Shown one piece after another: positions 43,001 to 50,753 of a stretch of DNA of 64,000 bases. The DNA is from JAJDUF01 sp965214295. Lineage in GTDB: Bacteria; Chloroflexota; UBA11872; UBA12225; JAJDUF01. The notes beneath the pieces are model-generated. The model was not told where the DNA came from, did not search any database, and saw only the letters and a program-made list of their open reading frames with translations. The stretch spans positions 3,038,001-3,102,000 of the forward strand of contig OZ243944.1 of the NCBI GenBank assembly GCA_965214295.1, read 5' to 3'. The translations under genes and the position numbers were made by a program. How positions within the stretch are numbered: the first letter of the stretch is position 1; every line of letters starts with the position of its first letter.

Positions 43001-43474
43001 AAGGCCGAGGCCGAGCCGATCATCCGCGCCTTGGGCGACGCCGGCTACCGGCTGTATGCGACGGCAGGAACGGCAGCGTTGGTGCGGCGGCTGGGGTACG
43101 ACGTGACGGCAGTAGGGAAGCTGACCGACGGCGATCAGACGATCATCAACCTGATCCGGGCCGGCCGGACCCACCTGGTCGTCAACACCGTCACCGGCGG
43201 CCGGCCGGTGCTCCAAGACGGCTTTGAAATCCGGCGAGCCGCCGCCGAGCATCAGGTACCGTGCCTGACCTCGCTGGATACGGTCAGCGCCTTGCTGGAG
43301 TCGCTGACCGGCGGCAGCGAATACAACGTCCGCTCACTAGCGGCCTATCGCACCGGCGCAGCAGCGCTGCCCTCGACGGTGGCCGCGCCCGACGTGCCGG
43401 CAGCGGTAGTGACGGGCCCGTTTGCACAATCCGACGAAGGTCAAGGTGGTGCCAACGGGCAGCTTCAGGGATAA
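40043..43474 (+). CDS. carB: Carbamoyl-phosphate synthase large subunit
   Basis: 1143 residues, slightly longer than usual. Two ATP-grasp halves are clear: the first opens KVLILGSGPIVIGQAAEFDY (10-29) and the second AAVIGSGPIRIGQGIEFDY (about 585). The C-terminal MGS-like allosteric domain has YRLYATAGTAALVRRLG and LVVNTVTGG. A 40-residue Ala-rich tail follows. It joins bicarbonate, ammonia and 2 ATP into carbamoyl phosphate. It ends the pyr operon; pyrD, pyrE and pyrF are not in the window. Confidence 0.95.
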   Translation: MTKDRYRPQKVLILGSGPIVIGQAAEFDYAGTQACKAMREEGVTSVLVNSNPATIMTDEDIADVVYIEPLTVPVVERIIAQERPDGLLPTLGGQTGLNLAVDLAAAGVLERYGVRLLGTPLDTIRRAEDRDLFRGLMQEIGEPVPESVIVTSVSEAQAFARQIGFPLIIRPAYTLGGTGGGVAHDWDDFATVVERGLHASPIGQVLVERSLIGWKEIEYEVMRDRADNCITVCNMENFDPMGVHTGDSIVVAPSQTLSDKEYQMLRSASLKIIRALGIEGGCNIQFALNPRAFAYRVIEVNPRVSRSSALASKATGYPIARVAGKIAVGKTLDQIPNAVTGQTTAAFEPALDYIVVKIPRWPFDKFPGGDRILGTQMKATGEVMAIDRTFEAALQKAVRALEMGGRALLWEAPTWQQRDAPADGDDPGMTDIWRHVEQPHDLRLWALMAALRREVSVDELAERTAIDRWFLRGLERIYRMERRLLAEDLTPALLWEAKRLGFSDTHLGTLADRLPEQVRTLRQEWGIRPVFKMVDTCAAEFAAQTPYFYSSYELENEAAPPAGQTGDARRPLDKGLVKAVQATRSAAVIGSGPIRIGQGIEFDYCSVHSAWALQDAGVRSIMLNSNPETVSTDFDTSDRLYFESLDEESVQEILANEGWPPVVVQFGGQTAINLAEPLAKTNVGAQHAAPVEILGSSVTTIDLAEDRKKFELFLDRLGIPQPPGSGVSSVEDALAVANLIGYPVLVRPSYVLGGRAMEIVNTPDDLRRFATALLAQDQRYPVLIDKYLQGREVEVDAICDGTDTLIPGIMEHIERAGVHSGDSFAVYPPIHLTAPDVERIFDYTTRICAGLEARGLINIQYVVYQGEVYVLEVNPRSSRTVPFLSKVTGVPMVRLATQVMLGRCLADLGSGTGLWPARPLVAVKAPVFSMAKLVGVDTFLGPEMKSTGEVMGVDSAFAPALRKAMMAAGVSLPPAGGVLLSIADRDKAEAEPIIRALGDAGYRLYATAGTAALVRRLGYDVTAVGKLTDGDQTIINLIRAGRTHLVVNTVTGGRPVLQDGFEIRRAAAEHQVPCLTSLDTVSALLESLTGGSEYNVRSLAAYRTGAAALPSTVAAPDVPAAVVTGPFAQSDEGQGGANGQLQG

Positions 43475-43542
43475 CCGTTGCGCCGGGCCGCGTCCCCGGG
43501 ATGCCAAGCTCGCGGTCGGCCGTTCGAGTACCCTAACGGCTA

Positions 43543-44430
43543 ATGGCACGTCAGCCGATTGCTCCTACACTGGAGGAAGGGCAGACCAGGCGGCGCGGTT
43601 ATGCGCTTGCAGCAGCGGCGGTGCTCCTGTTCTCCACCAGTCCGGTCCTGATCCGGGCCGCCGATACGATCTCCTCCCTGGAAATCGCCTGGTGGCGTCT
43701 CTGCCTGGCCGCGCTGACGGTACTGGTCATCGCTACCGTCAGCCGCCATAGAGTGCGGTGGCAACCGCTGGCAAGTAGGCAGTTTGCCCTCTACGGCCTC
43801 ACCATCGCGCTGCACTTCTTCTGCTACATCGCGTCGTTATCGTTCACCACCATCGCGCACAGCTTGGCGCTGGTCTACACTGCGCCGGTCTTCATCGCCC
43901 TCCTCTCGCGGGTTGTGCTGAAGGAAAGCCTCACGCCGTCGCGGTGGCTGGGGGTGGCGCTCGGCGTGATCGGCGCGGCCGTGCTCGCCGGCGTCGAGCC
44001 GGACATCCGTCCCCGCGCGCTGCTCGGTGACACGCTGGCCATCGGCTCGGCGCTGGCGTTCGCCGTGTACTCGGTCGCCGGGCGGTCGGTACGCGGGCGC
44101 TACCCGCTCTACGACTACGCCGCCGGGGTTTACGGCTGGGGCGCACTCTGGCTGGCGCCGCTGGCGCTGTGGGCCGCGCCCGGCAGCAGCTATCCCCTGC
44201 CGGCGCTGGGCGCCGTAGCGTTCCTGGGGATCGGACCGCTGGGGATCGGCCACACGCTCTACAACGCGGCGCTGCGGCGGGCCCCCGCGACGGCCGTCAA
44301 CCTAATTGCGACGGGGGAAGTGTTTGGCGGCGTGCTCCTAAGCGCCCTCTTCCTCGCCGAATACCCCACGCCATTCGCACTGGCCGGCGGTGCCATCGTC
44401 CTCCTCGGCATCGGTCTCGTCATTCGCTAA
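43543..44430 (+). CDS. EamA/DMT-superfamily transporter
   Basis: 295 residues with ten hydrophobic helices arranged as two EamA repeats; the second begins near LLGDTLAIGSALAFAVYSVAG. Typical features include SLALVYTAPVFIALLSRVVLKE at the end of the first repeat. Such proteins export or import small metabolites. It lies 68 bp after carB on the same strand with no clear terminator between, so read-through from the pyr operon is possible. Substrate unknown. Confidence 0.85.
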   Translation: MARQPIAPTLEEGQTRRRGYALAAAAVLLFSTSPVLIRAADTISSLEIAWWRLCLAALTVLVIATVSRHRVRWQPLASRQFALYGLTIALHFFCYIASLSFTTIAHSLALVYTAPVFIALLSRVVLKESLTPSRWLGVALGVIGAAVLAGVEPDIRPRALLGDTLAIGSALAFAVYSVAGRSVRGRYPLYDYAAGVYGWGALWLAPLALWAAPGSSYPLPALGAVAFLGIGPLGIGHTLYNAALRRAPATAVNLIATGEVFGGVLLSALFLAEYPTPFALAGGAIVLLGIGLVIR

Positions 44431-44497
44431 GGCATGCCGCCGGCCTCACCCCGCTTGAGGTCGTTGCCGGCGTGGGTAATAATGAACCGGAGGTGAC

Positions 44498-44734
44498 ATG
44501 CAGGTGAGCGAGGAGGAAAGCGGACACAATCTGTCAGTCTACGAGGCGCTAAGAGGCGAATTCGGTGAGCATCACGGCGAATACGTGGCCATTTCTCACG
44601 GCCGACTGGTGCTCTACGCCAAGGGCTTCAACGTAGCCTTCAATGCCGTGAAGCACGACTCTCACGCCATCGTATGCGCGGTGGGCGATGCCCCTCGCAC
44701 TACTTCCGTGCGGGTTGGCAAGACTGCAAGCTGA
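44498..44734 (+). CDS. Small protein, DUF5678-like
   Basis: 78 residues. HHGEYVAISHGRLVLYAKGF resembles the DUF5678 pattern (a short helix, then GxYVAI and a beta hairpin), and the C-terminus ends in a TTSVRVGK strand. GGAGG lies just before the ATG. Small proteins of this kind are often paired with retropepsin-like proteases; one such pair, damaged, lies at 45.0-45.6 kb on the other strand. Confidence 0.5.
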   Translation: MQVSEEESGHNLSVYEALRGEFGEHHGEYVAISHGRLVLYAKGFNVAFNAVKHDSHAIVCAVGDAPRTTSVRVGKTAS

Positions 44735-44744
44735 CGGCTGCGTG

Positions 44745-44981
44745 CTAATACGGCTCCGCGCCCCCGTAGCCGTGCCCGCAGTACCGCTGGATGGCCGCGC
44801 GCAGCTCACCTTCCAATGCGAGCTGGCGATTGACCAATCCGTCGAGCACGGATAACAGCTCGGTATGCTCAACCTGCTGGCGAGCGGCTTGCAGCTCGTT
44901 GAGTAGCACAGTCACCTGCCGGTAGACGGCATCAACCGCCTCCGCTTCCTGCCTGGTTGCACGCCGCGGTTCCGGTCCCAC
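44745..44981 (-). CDS. Small helical protein of unknown function
   Basis: 78 residues, almost all predicted helix, with a heptad-like segment AVDAVYRQVTVLLNELQAAR and a Gly/Tyr-rich end. AGGAGG precedes the GTG start by eight bases. I do not recognise a family. It is convergent with the DUF5678-like gene. Confidence 0.5.
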   Translation of the reverse strand: MGPEPRRATRQEAEAVDAVYRQVTVLLNELQAARQQVEHTELLSVLDGLVNRQLALEGELRAAIQRYCGHGYGGAEPY

Positions 44982-45025
44982 GACACCTGCCTCCTCAATA
45001 GCACTCCTGACAGTGGAATCTCAAG

Positions 45026-45459
45026 TTAGCGAAGCGCGATATGGCGAGTGGCCCAGTCAAGCTCAAGCCGGAAGTACCGCAGAATGTCCCAACCGAGCAG
45101 CGACGGGGGTGACATTGTTTCCGGCAGTATCGGGGCGACGTCAACAGGGATTTCCAGCAGTTGCCACTCTCCGCGATCTTCATGTAGGAGATTCACCAGC
45201 GCAGTGGTCTCGTATCTCGTAGTACGCTACCGATCCCCTTCACCTGTGTAGCACCGGACCACAACTCCGGTGTCCGCAGTTGCCTTGGTGTAATGCCGAT
45301 CCGAAGACTGTCCAAGGGATGAAGAGAGGTCCGATCCGCACCTGTGTCCAGAGTGAACTGAACAATCACCAGGCTTCTGCTGAATCCTGGCAAGAACACG
45401 GCACCAGGCACTTTGGGCCGAGTTGTTGGAGGTGTAGGGTCGAAATAGCCGCGGATCAC
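45026..45459 (-). pseudogene. Frameshifted retropepsin-like aspartyl protease
   Basis: From GTG 45459 (overlapping the preceding small gene's TGA) the frame reads RGYFDPTPPTTRPKVPGAVF and then the active-site VQFTLDTGADRTSLHPLD. It runs to about 45215 and then meets a stop at 45193. In a different frame from about 45215 to TAA 45026 the expected C-terminal half continues: ALVNLLHEDRGEWQLLEIP and SLLGWDILRYFRLELDW. A single frameshift near 45210-45230 explains both halves. It could be a true pseudogene or a sequencing error. Confidence 0.65.
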
Positions 45460-45608
45460 AGGAGATAATGGTAGCGATTGGAGGCAACGAACTGATCGGG
45501 ATACTTCCGAACATACTCCCGATAGTGCTCTGCCCAGAAAGCGGTCTCCTCCTCCGCTCGCTTTAGGGCGGCCGCCGCTCCGGCCAGGCGGGGTATACCC
45601 ATCTTCAC
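45456..45608 (-). CDS. 50-residue DUF5678-like protein preceding the protease
   Basis: GTG 45608 follows AGGGAG by five bases (ATG 45602 is the alternative). The product ends ETAFWAEHYREYVRKYPDQF plus VASNRYHYLL. The WxxHYxEYVxKYPDQFVA pattern resembles the start of DUF5678 proteins, but the usual C-terminal strands are missing. Its TGA overlaps the protease GTG, so the two were probably translated together. Confidence 0.5.
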   Translation of the reverse strand: MKMGIPRLAGAAAALKRAEEETAFWAEHYREYVRKYPDQFVASNRYHYLL

Positions 45609-45715
45609 CGTATCTCCCTCTGGCACCTACCATACCAAGCGGCGCCAAGGGGGTGGAGACCTGACGTGCCACCCCATGAAGCGGCGTTCAGCCGTTGCCG
45701 GAGCCAGCGCTGGTG

Positions 45716-46534
45716 TTAGAGTCGTAGGAGCACATCCAGGTCCGACGACAGGTCGAAGACGTGCTTGCGCGGATCAAGCTGGTAGGGGCCGATTTCTACC
45801 GTGATCCAGCCGTCGTAGTCAATAGCACGCAAGCCGGCAAACACCGCTGGCCAATCAATGTCCCCTTCGAGCAACCGCACAAAGCCACTGGAGCTGCACC
45901 CGGCGCTCGAACGGAACCCCTTGACGTGAACGCGCTCGATGCGCTCGCCGAGGCAGCTGACCCAGTGCTGGGGCCACCCGAACGCGGCGCAGTTGCCCGC
46001 GTCGAAGTAGCAGGCCGCGTAGGGGCTGTTGATCTGGTCGAGAAAGAGGCGCATCTCCATCGGCGTGTAGAGCATCTTGTTCCACACGTTCTCCACGGCG
46101 AGCGTGACGCCGTGCCGTTCGCAGTCGAGGAGCAGGTCACGAATGAACGCTTGCGCTCGGTCCCAGGCGACCTCGTATGGCACGTCCTCCTTGCAGGTCC
46201 CCGGCACCAGGAGCAGCGCATCCACGCCGAGGTCGGGCGCTATCGCAATGCTCTGGCGTACCAGTCGGGCCGCCTCGGCGCGCTCGGAGGGATCGTTGGC
46301 CGTCGGCGAGACCTGCCACATCGGCCCGGCCAACATGCCGGAGACCGGGATGGTGCGGGCGGCGAGCGCAGCGACCGCAGCCGTATCGGCTGCGGGACCA
46401 TCGAAAGAGAAAAAGCCCTCCTGATTCAGGGCAATCTCGATGCCGTCGAAACCGGCCTCGGCCGCTAGCTCAAACTGCTCCGGCAACGACATGGTGCGCG
46501 GCATGCACCCGGTTGCCATGACTGACTTCCGCAT
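45716..46534 (-). CDS. Sugar phosphate isomerase/epimerase-like TIM barrel
   Basis: 272 residues of the AP-endonuclease-2/xylose isomerase-like fold. Metal-site candidates lie in GIEIAL, LAVENVWNKML, CYFDAGNC, HVKGFR and the terminal ITVEIGPYQ. These proteins isomerise or epimerise sugars and inositol derivatives. AAGGAG precedes the ATG. It lies 63 bp downstream of the PfkB-like kinase on the same strand, so a kinase-isomerase pair acting on one sugar is plausible. Confidence 0.83.
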   Translation of the reverse strand: MRKSVMATGCMPRTMSLPEQFELAAEAGFDGIEIALNQEGFFSFDGPAADTAAVAALAARTIPVSGMLAGPMWQVSPTANDPSERAEAARLVRQSIAIAPDLGVDALLLVPGTCKEDVPYEVAWDRAQAFIRDLLLDCERHGVTLAVENVWNKMLYTPMEMRLFLDQINSPYAACYFDAGNCAAFGWPQHWVSCLGERIERVHVKGFRSSAGCSSSGFVRLLEGDIDWPAVFAGLRAIDYDGWITVEIGPYQLDPRKHVFDLSSDLDVLLRL

Positions 46535-46597
46535 GAAGCTACTCCTTGCACAGCGCGAGTATTCGCCGCCAAGTGTACTGGATCGCTCAATCTCGCT

Positions 46598-47554
46598 TCA
46601 CTCTACGCGGTCGTCCGCTGCCATACGCTCCAAAATCTGCGGCCGCGTCGCAATTCCGTCGAGGCCGAGCGACTCGACGGCGAACGCGGCCACAGCACAC
46701 GCGAAGTCAGCGGCCCAGAGGGGATCACCGCGTTGGTGGAGGCCGATAACAAAGGCCGCTGCGAAGACATCGCCGGCCCCGGTGGGATCAACCTCAGTGG
46801 CCCGGTAGGCGCGGGCGCGGTAGATCAGCCGCGCGTCGGCATAGACATCGGCTCCCTCGCGTCCCCGCGTAATGACGACGAACGGCGCGAGTCGCTGCCA
46901 AGCCGCCAGCGGCGACGGGATACCTTGCGGATGGCTGGACGGAGCCGCAGCACCCCTCCCACCATCCGAGCGGCTCCGAACAGCTAGGTCGTCCACACTG
47001 AGCACCAACACGTCGCAACGTTCACGGATGGACTCGGCCGCCCGCCACGGCACGGGCCGGATCAAGCCATCCGCGCCCCAGGTACGCAGCCAGCCTTGCG
47101 GCACCACCGCGCGTACCGTCGCGCTGCCCGCACAGTCGAGGAGGTCGGGCTGCATTTCCTGGGCGACCGGCCCGAACAGCATCATGGGCGCTTGCCATAG
47201 AGAGGCGGGGATGTCCCCGGCAGTGAGGGGCTGCGCCCGTGCATGGAGATACTGGCGCCGCCGGCCATCTTCGTAGACGTTCTCGAAGGTGGTGGAGCGC
47301 GGCGAGCCGGCATTGTAGACGGTGACCTCGGCAGCCAGCGCGTCGAGGGGTGCAAAGGGAGCCGCGCGCGTGATGAGCGCCGCGCGCAGGCCGAGCCGCG
47401 CGGCCGTGCAGGCCGCGTAGGCCGCCGTCCCGCCCAAGCGGTAGCCGGACGGCGTGCGGTCGCGGGCTACGTGGCCGACGGCGACGAATTCCGGGCCGGG
47501 GGCAGCACCGGCTTGCGGTGGTGATCCTTCGGGAGCGCCCCCACGTATGCCCAT
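46598..47554 (-). CDS. PfkB family carbohydrate kinase with an in-frame hairpin element
   Basis: 318 residues of the ribokinase/PfkB family. The catalytic base and anion-hole motif is DPTGAGDVFAAAF near residue 263, and GGTAAYAACTAARLGL (about 41-56) is the sugar-binding N-terminal region. Residues ~192-210 (RSRSDGGRGAAAPSSHPQG) come from the palindrome at 46940-46978 and interrupt the usual strand-helix before PFVVITRG. The sugar is unknown. It pairs with the downstream isomerase-like gene. Confidence 0.83.
   Translation of the reverse strand: MGIRGGAPEGSPPQAGAAPGPEFVAVGHVARDRTPSGYRLGGTAAYAACTAARLGLRAALITRAAPFAPLDALAAEVTVYNAGSPRSTTFENVYEDGRRRQYLHARAQPLTAGDIPASLWQAPMMLFGPVAQEMQPDLLDCAGSATVRAVVPQGWLRTWGADGLIRPVPWRAAESIRERCDVLVLSVDDLAVRSRSDGGRGAAAPSSHPQGIPSPLAAWQRLAPFVVITRGREGADVYADARLIYRARAYRATEVDPTGAGDVFAAAFVIGLHQRGDPLWAADFACAVAAFAVESLGLDGIATRPQILERMAADDRVE
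46940..46978. repeat. In-frame hairpin element inside the PfkB kinase gene
   Basis: 9-bp arms CGGAGCCGC and GCGGCTCCG flank a loop containing CACCCCTCCCACCATC, identical over 16 nt to the loop of the pyrB element. On the minus strand it encodes SDGGRGAAAPS. Confidence 0.8.
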
Positions 47555-47576
47555 TGGACCGAGCAGACTGGACTTG

Positions 47577-48299
47577 TCAGCGCGGCTTGATGACGACGCG
47601 GCGGTCGTCGCCCGCCCCCTCGCTCTCGGTCGTTACTTCAGGATCGTCCACGAGCGCCAAGTGGACAATCCGCCGCTCGTTCGGCGGCATCGGTTCGAGG
47701 ACCATCGGCTGGCCAGTGCTCCGCACGCGCTGCGCCAGCCGCGCCGCCATACCTTCCAGCAGGCTCTCCCGGCGCTGCCGATAGCCGTCGGCGTCCACAA
47801 CGAGCCGGATGCGCCGCTCCAACTGCTTGTTCACCATCAGGCTCAAGACAAACTGGAGCGCGCGCAGCGTGGTGCCACGCCGGCCGATCAGCTCCGCAAC
47901 GCCCGGACCAACCGCGTTCAGCGTGACCGGATCAATCGAGCGTACTTGGATGTCGAGCGTCAACCCCATGCGATTCAACAGCTCGGACAGCATCAATTGG
48001 GCAAACTCGGCGTCGCGCGTGCCCTGGAGATCGGCGTCGGCTGCGGCATCCTCCGCGTCGTCGGCCAGTACTAATAACGCCGGCGGTTCCACCTCTGGCG
48101 CTGGTGGTGCTGGCACCGGTGTCTCCGGCTTGACCGTTACCCGCACCTGCGCCGGTTCGGCGCCAAACGCGAGTATCTGCGGCGGGCTACCGCGTGACAC
48201 GACGGTCACGTCCACCTCGTTTTCCGCTTTGTCCAGCTTCTGCAACGCGCGCCGCACCGCTTCATGCACCGTGCGAGCGGTTTCCTCAACGCTTTCCAC
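47577..48299 (-). CDS. jag: Jag/KhpB RNA-binding protein
   Basis: 240 residues. An N-terminal Jag domain (VESVEETARTVHEAVRRAL) leads to a Pro/Glu-rich linker, a KH domain with the GPGVAELIGRRGTTLRALQF loop and a C-terminal R3H domain (RRESLLEGMAARLAQRV, then MPPNERRIVHLAL). The GTG at 48299 follows GGAGG by seven bases and fits the family start; the longer ATG 48365 frame overlaps yidC by 80 bp and adds nonspecific sequence. It binds RNA and is linked to cell-envelope control. Overlaps the yidC end by 14 bp. Confidence 0.9.
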   Translation of the reverse strand: MESVEETARTVHEAVRRALQKLDKAENEVDVTVVSRGSPPQILAFGAEPAQVRVTVKPETPVPAPPAPEVEPPALLVLADDAEDAAADADLQGTRDAEFAQLMLSELLNRMGLTLDIQVRSIDPVTLNAVGPGVAELIGRRGTTLRALQFVLSLMVNKQLERRIRLVVDADGYRQRRESLLEGMAARLAQRVRSTGQPMVLEPMPPNERRIVHLALVDDPEVTTESEGAGDDRRVVIKPR

Positions 48300-49326
48300 G
48301 CGCCCGCCTCCCCCCCCGGCGACGAGAGGATCGTCGTCTTTCCGGTGGCCTCTCGCTTGGTTCATTCCGGGCCTCAGTCACTTCCGGCTCCGCGGCCCCG
48401 AGCAGTCGGCGCAGGCCGGCCCGCCACCCCCCGTCGAGGAGGCCGCGCGCTCCTACTGGCGCAGCCGCCCCATCGTGGCTGATTCTCTCTCTCCCGTCAT
48501 TCTCGCGCAAGCGAGAATCTGCGGTACGGCCGCCGGCGCCGGTCATGCTCGTGCCGGGGCCGGCACCTGACTCACTACCCATGAAGCCTCGGATGCGGGC
48601 CGCGACGGCTTGCACGTCCGAGTCGAGCGCCCCCGCGCCGGAAACGAAGTATTGCTGGACAATGCCGAAGAGGTTCTGGACGACCCAATACAGCGCCAGG
48701 CCGGCGCCGAAGTTGACGCCAATGACGATAATCATCAAGGGCATGAACATCATCATCTGCTGCTGGAGGCGCTGTTGCGGATCGCTGGACGGTGTGGTCA
48801 TCATCCGCTGCTGGACCCATTGGGTACCACCGGCGAGCAGGGGCAACAGCCAGGGTAAGGGGAAGCCCAGACCGGTTAATTCGGAAGGCAGCACGTCCGG
48901 CTGAGACAAGTTTTCGACCCAGAGGAACCCCTCCTGAAAGATCGGATTAAACATCTCGTTCTCTGCATTGCCCAGATTAATCAGGGCGTGGTAGAAGGCA
49001 AAGAAGAAGGGCATCTGGAGGAGCAGCGGGAGGCAGCCACCGAGCGGGTTGACGCCCTCCTCGCGGTAGAGCTTCATCGTCTCTTCTTGGACCTTCTGCT
49101 TGTCGTCGCCGTGCTTCTTCTTGAGCGCGGCAATCTTCGGCTGGAGCGTCTGCATCGCCTTCATGGACCGGGTGCCCTTGAGGGACAGCGGCAACAGGAT
49201 GAGGCGGATCAAGATCGTGAAGATGATGATGGAGAGACCGGCACTGCCGGTTACCTCGGCGCCATACACCAAGCCATTGATGAGGGGATCAACGAGGAAG
49301 GTATTCCAGATTTCCGTTCTGTCCAA
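48286..49326 (-). CDS. yidC: Membrane protein insertase YidC/Oxa1, with a repeat-bearing tail
   Basis: 346 residues. The core has TM1 (SIIIFTILIRLILLPLSL), the conserved basic helix with MQTLQPKIAALKKKHG, GGCLPLLLQMPFFFAFYHAL and two later helices ending LFGIVQQYF. The TTG at 49326 follows GGAGG by nine bases and is preferred to GTG 49362. From about residue 255 the tail includes TADSRLRENDGRERI, encoded by a REP-like hairpin, then an Arg-rich end. It inserts proteins into the membrane with YidD and Jag. Confidence 0.92.
   Translation of the reverse strand: MDRTEIWNTFLVDPLINGLVYGAEVTGSAGLSIIIFTILIRLILLPLSLKGTRSMKAMQTLQPKIAALKKKHGDDKQKVQEETMKLYREEGVNPLGGCLPLLLQMPFFFAFYHALINLGNAENEMFNPIFQEGFLWVENLSQPDVLPSELTGLGFPLPWLLPLLAGGTQWVQQRMMTTPSSDPQQRLQQQMMMFMPLMIIVIGVNFGAGLALYWVVQNLFGIVQQYFVSGAGALDSDVQAVAARIRGFMGSESGAGPGTSMTGAGGRTADSRLRENDGRERISHDGAAAPVGARGLLDGGWRAGLRRLLGAAEPEVTEARNEPSERPPERRRSSRRRGGRRARGKR
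48496..48519. repeat. REP-like palindrome inside the yidC 3' end
   Basis: GTCATTCTCGC, loop GCAA, GCGAGAATC. The arms carry a compensatory T/A change relative to the archetype. It is read on the minus strand as ADSRLRENDG, a different frame from the RHSRxSGNP copies. Confidence 0.8.
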
Positions 49327-49383
49327 AACTAGAGACCTCCAGGGATAGGTCGCAGGTGACACGTCATGCCCGGTACCTCATCC

Positions 49384-49409
49384 GTCATCGCCGCTTGCGC
49401 GGGAACGAC
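49384..49409. repeat. REP-like palindrome between yidC and yidD
   Basis: GTCATCGCCGC, TTGC, GCGGGAACGAC; partly degenerate, in the short gap between the two genes. Confidence 0.6.
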
Positions 49410-49448
49410 GGGCAATGACCTACGCTGGCCTACCTCTAATCCAGCAGC

Positions 49449-49796
49449 TCAAGGGACCGGGTCGTAACCGCCAGGGTGAAAGGGATGACAGCGCAGAATT
49501 CGACGGAGGGCCAGCCACACTCCGCGCAGTATACCATGCCGGACGATGGCCTCGTGAGCATACGCCGAGCAGGTGGGAGCAAAGCGACAAGTGTTGGGCA
49601 GGAACGGGGAAACCAGGAGCTGATATAGCCGAACGCCACCCAGAGCCAGCCAGCGCAGAAATCGCACTATGTAAGGCGGCGCGGGCGTCTCCTCACGGGC
49701 TACGGCGCTCTCCCCCACGGCAGCAGCCTCCGACGACGGCTCCCGCCGCGGCGCGCGCCGCCCGCTCGGATCAGCTATCGTTGACGTAGCAGTCAT
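49449..49796 (-). CDS. yidD: Membrane protein insertion efficiency factor YidD
   Basis: 115 residues. The YidD core runs from about residue 50: LGGVRLYQLLVSPFLPNTCRFAPTCSAYAHEAI and LRRILRCHPFHPGGYDPVP, including the conserved three Cys. A 40-residue Ala-rich N-terminal extension precedes it. It overlaps rnpA by ATGA and lies upstream of yidC, the usual order. Confidence 0.92.
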   Translation of the reverse strand: MTATSTIADPSGRRAPRREPSSEAAAVGESAVAREETPAPPYIVRFLRWLALGGVRLYQLLVSPFLPNTCRFAPTCSAYAHEAIVRHGILRGVWLALRRILRCHPFHPGGYDPVP

Positions 49797-50251
49797 CTCG
49801 ATTCAGACGCCTCCTGGTTTCTCCGAGCATATCGTTGGGCGGCCCGCGTTTGGAGCCCCCGCAAGCCTTGCGGTCCCAGCGGAAGTCGCTCGGAGGTCAG
49901 ACCGGCGCGCCGCCACAGCCGGTGGATGTCCGCCTGCAAGTCCCAGAAGCTCGCTGCCGTGGCCTCACGATGCGCGATGAGCAGCAGGTCCCAGCTGTCC
50001 GGCACCGCCGGGAGCGTGAGGCGCACAAGCTCCCGGAGGCGGCGGCGCAGGCGGTTCCGCACGACGGCCTTCCCGAGCCGGCCAGAGACGGTCAGCGCCA
50101 GCCGCGTCTGCCCGCGCGTGGTACGGAGCGCGTAGAGCCGCAGGAGCCTAGCCCGGCGCGTGCGGCCGCGCCGGCGAACGGCCCTGATCTCGGTACCGGA
50201 GAGCCGGCCCGGCTCGCGTGGCGCTGGCCGCGCCGCACCACAGCTGTTCAT
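49793..50251 (-). CDS. rnpA: Ribonuclease P protein component
   Basis: 152 residues from ATG 50251. The RNR-type motif is GRLGKAVVRNRLRRRLREL, and the opening LSGTEIRAVRRRGR fits the family start. RnpA binds RNase P RNA for tRNA 5' maturation. The start is uncertain: neither ATG 50251 nor TTG 50347 has a good SD, and the latter would add about 32 unrelated residues. The C-terminal extension LTSERLPLGPQGLRGLQTRA is longer than usual. Confidence 0.88.
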   Translation of the reverse strand: MNSCGAARPAPREPGRLSGTEIRAVRRRGRTRRARLLRLYALRTTRGQTRLALTVSGRLGKAVVRNRLRRRLRELVRLTLPAVPDSWDLLLIAHREATAASFWDLQADIHRLWRRAGLTSERLPLGPQGLRGLQTRAAQRYARRNQEASESR

Positions 50252-50372
50252 AGGATTGTGCGGCTCTGGGACGCCAGGTGGGTGCCGGCGAGCGCCTCCT
50301 CGCAGCGGGGAGCTACCGGATCGGGTGGCGGGCGGTGTAAGGGTCAAGCGCCCGTACCCGCTTGGCGTCGTG

Positions 50373-50510
50373 CTAGACCGTGAGCTTATGCCGGCCTTTG
50401 AGCCGCCGGGCCCGCAATACGCGCCGCCCGGCGAGCTTCCGCATGCGCTTGCGGAAGCCGTGTACCCGGTGACGACGACGAACTTTCGGCTGATAGGTAC
50501 GCTTTACCAT
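50373..50510 (-). CDS. rpmH: Ribosomal protein bL34
   Basis: 45 residues beginning MVKRTYQPKVRRRHRVHGF and continuing RKRMRKLAGRRVLRARRLKG, a textbook L34. The SD is weak. It starts the rpmH-rnpA-yidD-yidC-jag order on the minus strand. In many bacteria dnaA lies just upstream, but here the next gene is a TPR protein. Confidence 0.97.
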   Translation of the reverse strand: MVKRTYQPKVRRRHRVHGFRKRMRKLAGRRVLRARRLKGRHKLTV

Positions 50511-50552
50511 CTACTCACACTTTCACCCGGCACTCGTCTCGTAGCCGGTGGT

Positions 50553-50597
50553 TAGTGGCTTGTGACTAGGAGCCTGGCTACGTGCTACAAGCCACTA
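50553..50597. repeat. 11-bp inverted repeat upstream of rpmH
   Basis: TAGTGGCTTGT and ACAAGCCACTA flank 23 bp in the 243-bp gap between rpmH and the TPR gene. It could be a hairpin in the rpmH leader, a terminator of the TPR gene, or another small repeat. No DnaA-box cluster is seen. Confidence 0.6.
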
Positions 50598-50753
50598 GTC
50601 TTGGTCATAGAGGCACCATTCATGGCGCCCTGGGCGCGACGATCAATCACGCCCCTACTGCTCCCGAAAAACCGACCTGAAGCTGCACAACGCGCTGCAA
50701 ATACACGCTCCAGTATACCAGGAAGTGGGATCGTCGGCGCAGTCCACACCGAC

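Noticed and set aside
50511..50753. Origin of replication beside rpmH
   Set aside because: No cluster of TTATNCACA-like boxes and no dnaA; only an inverted repeat is present.
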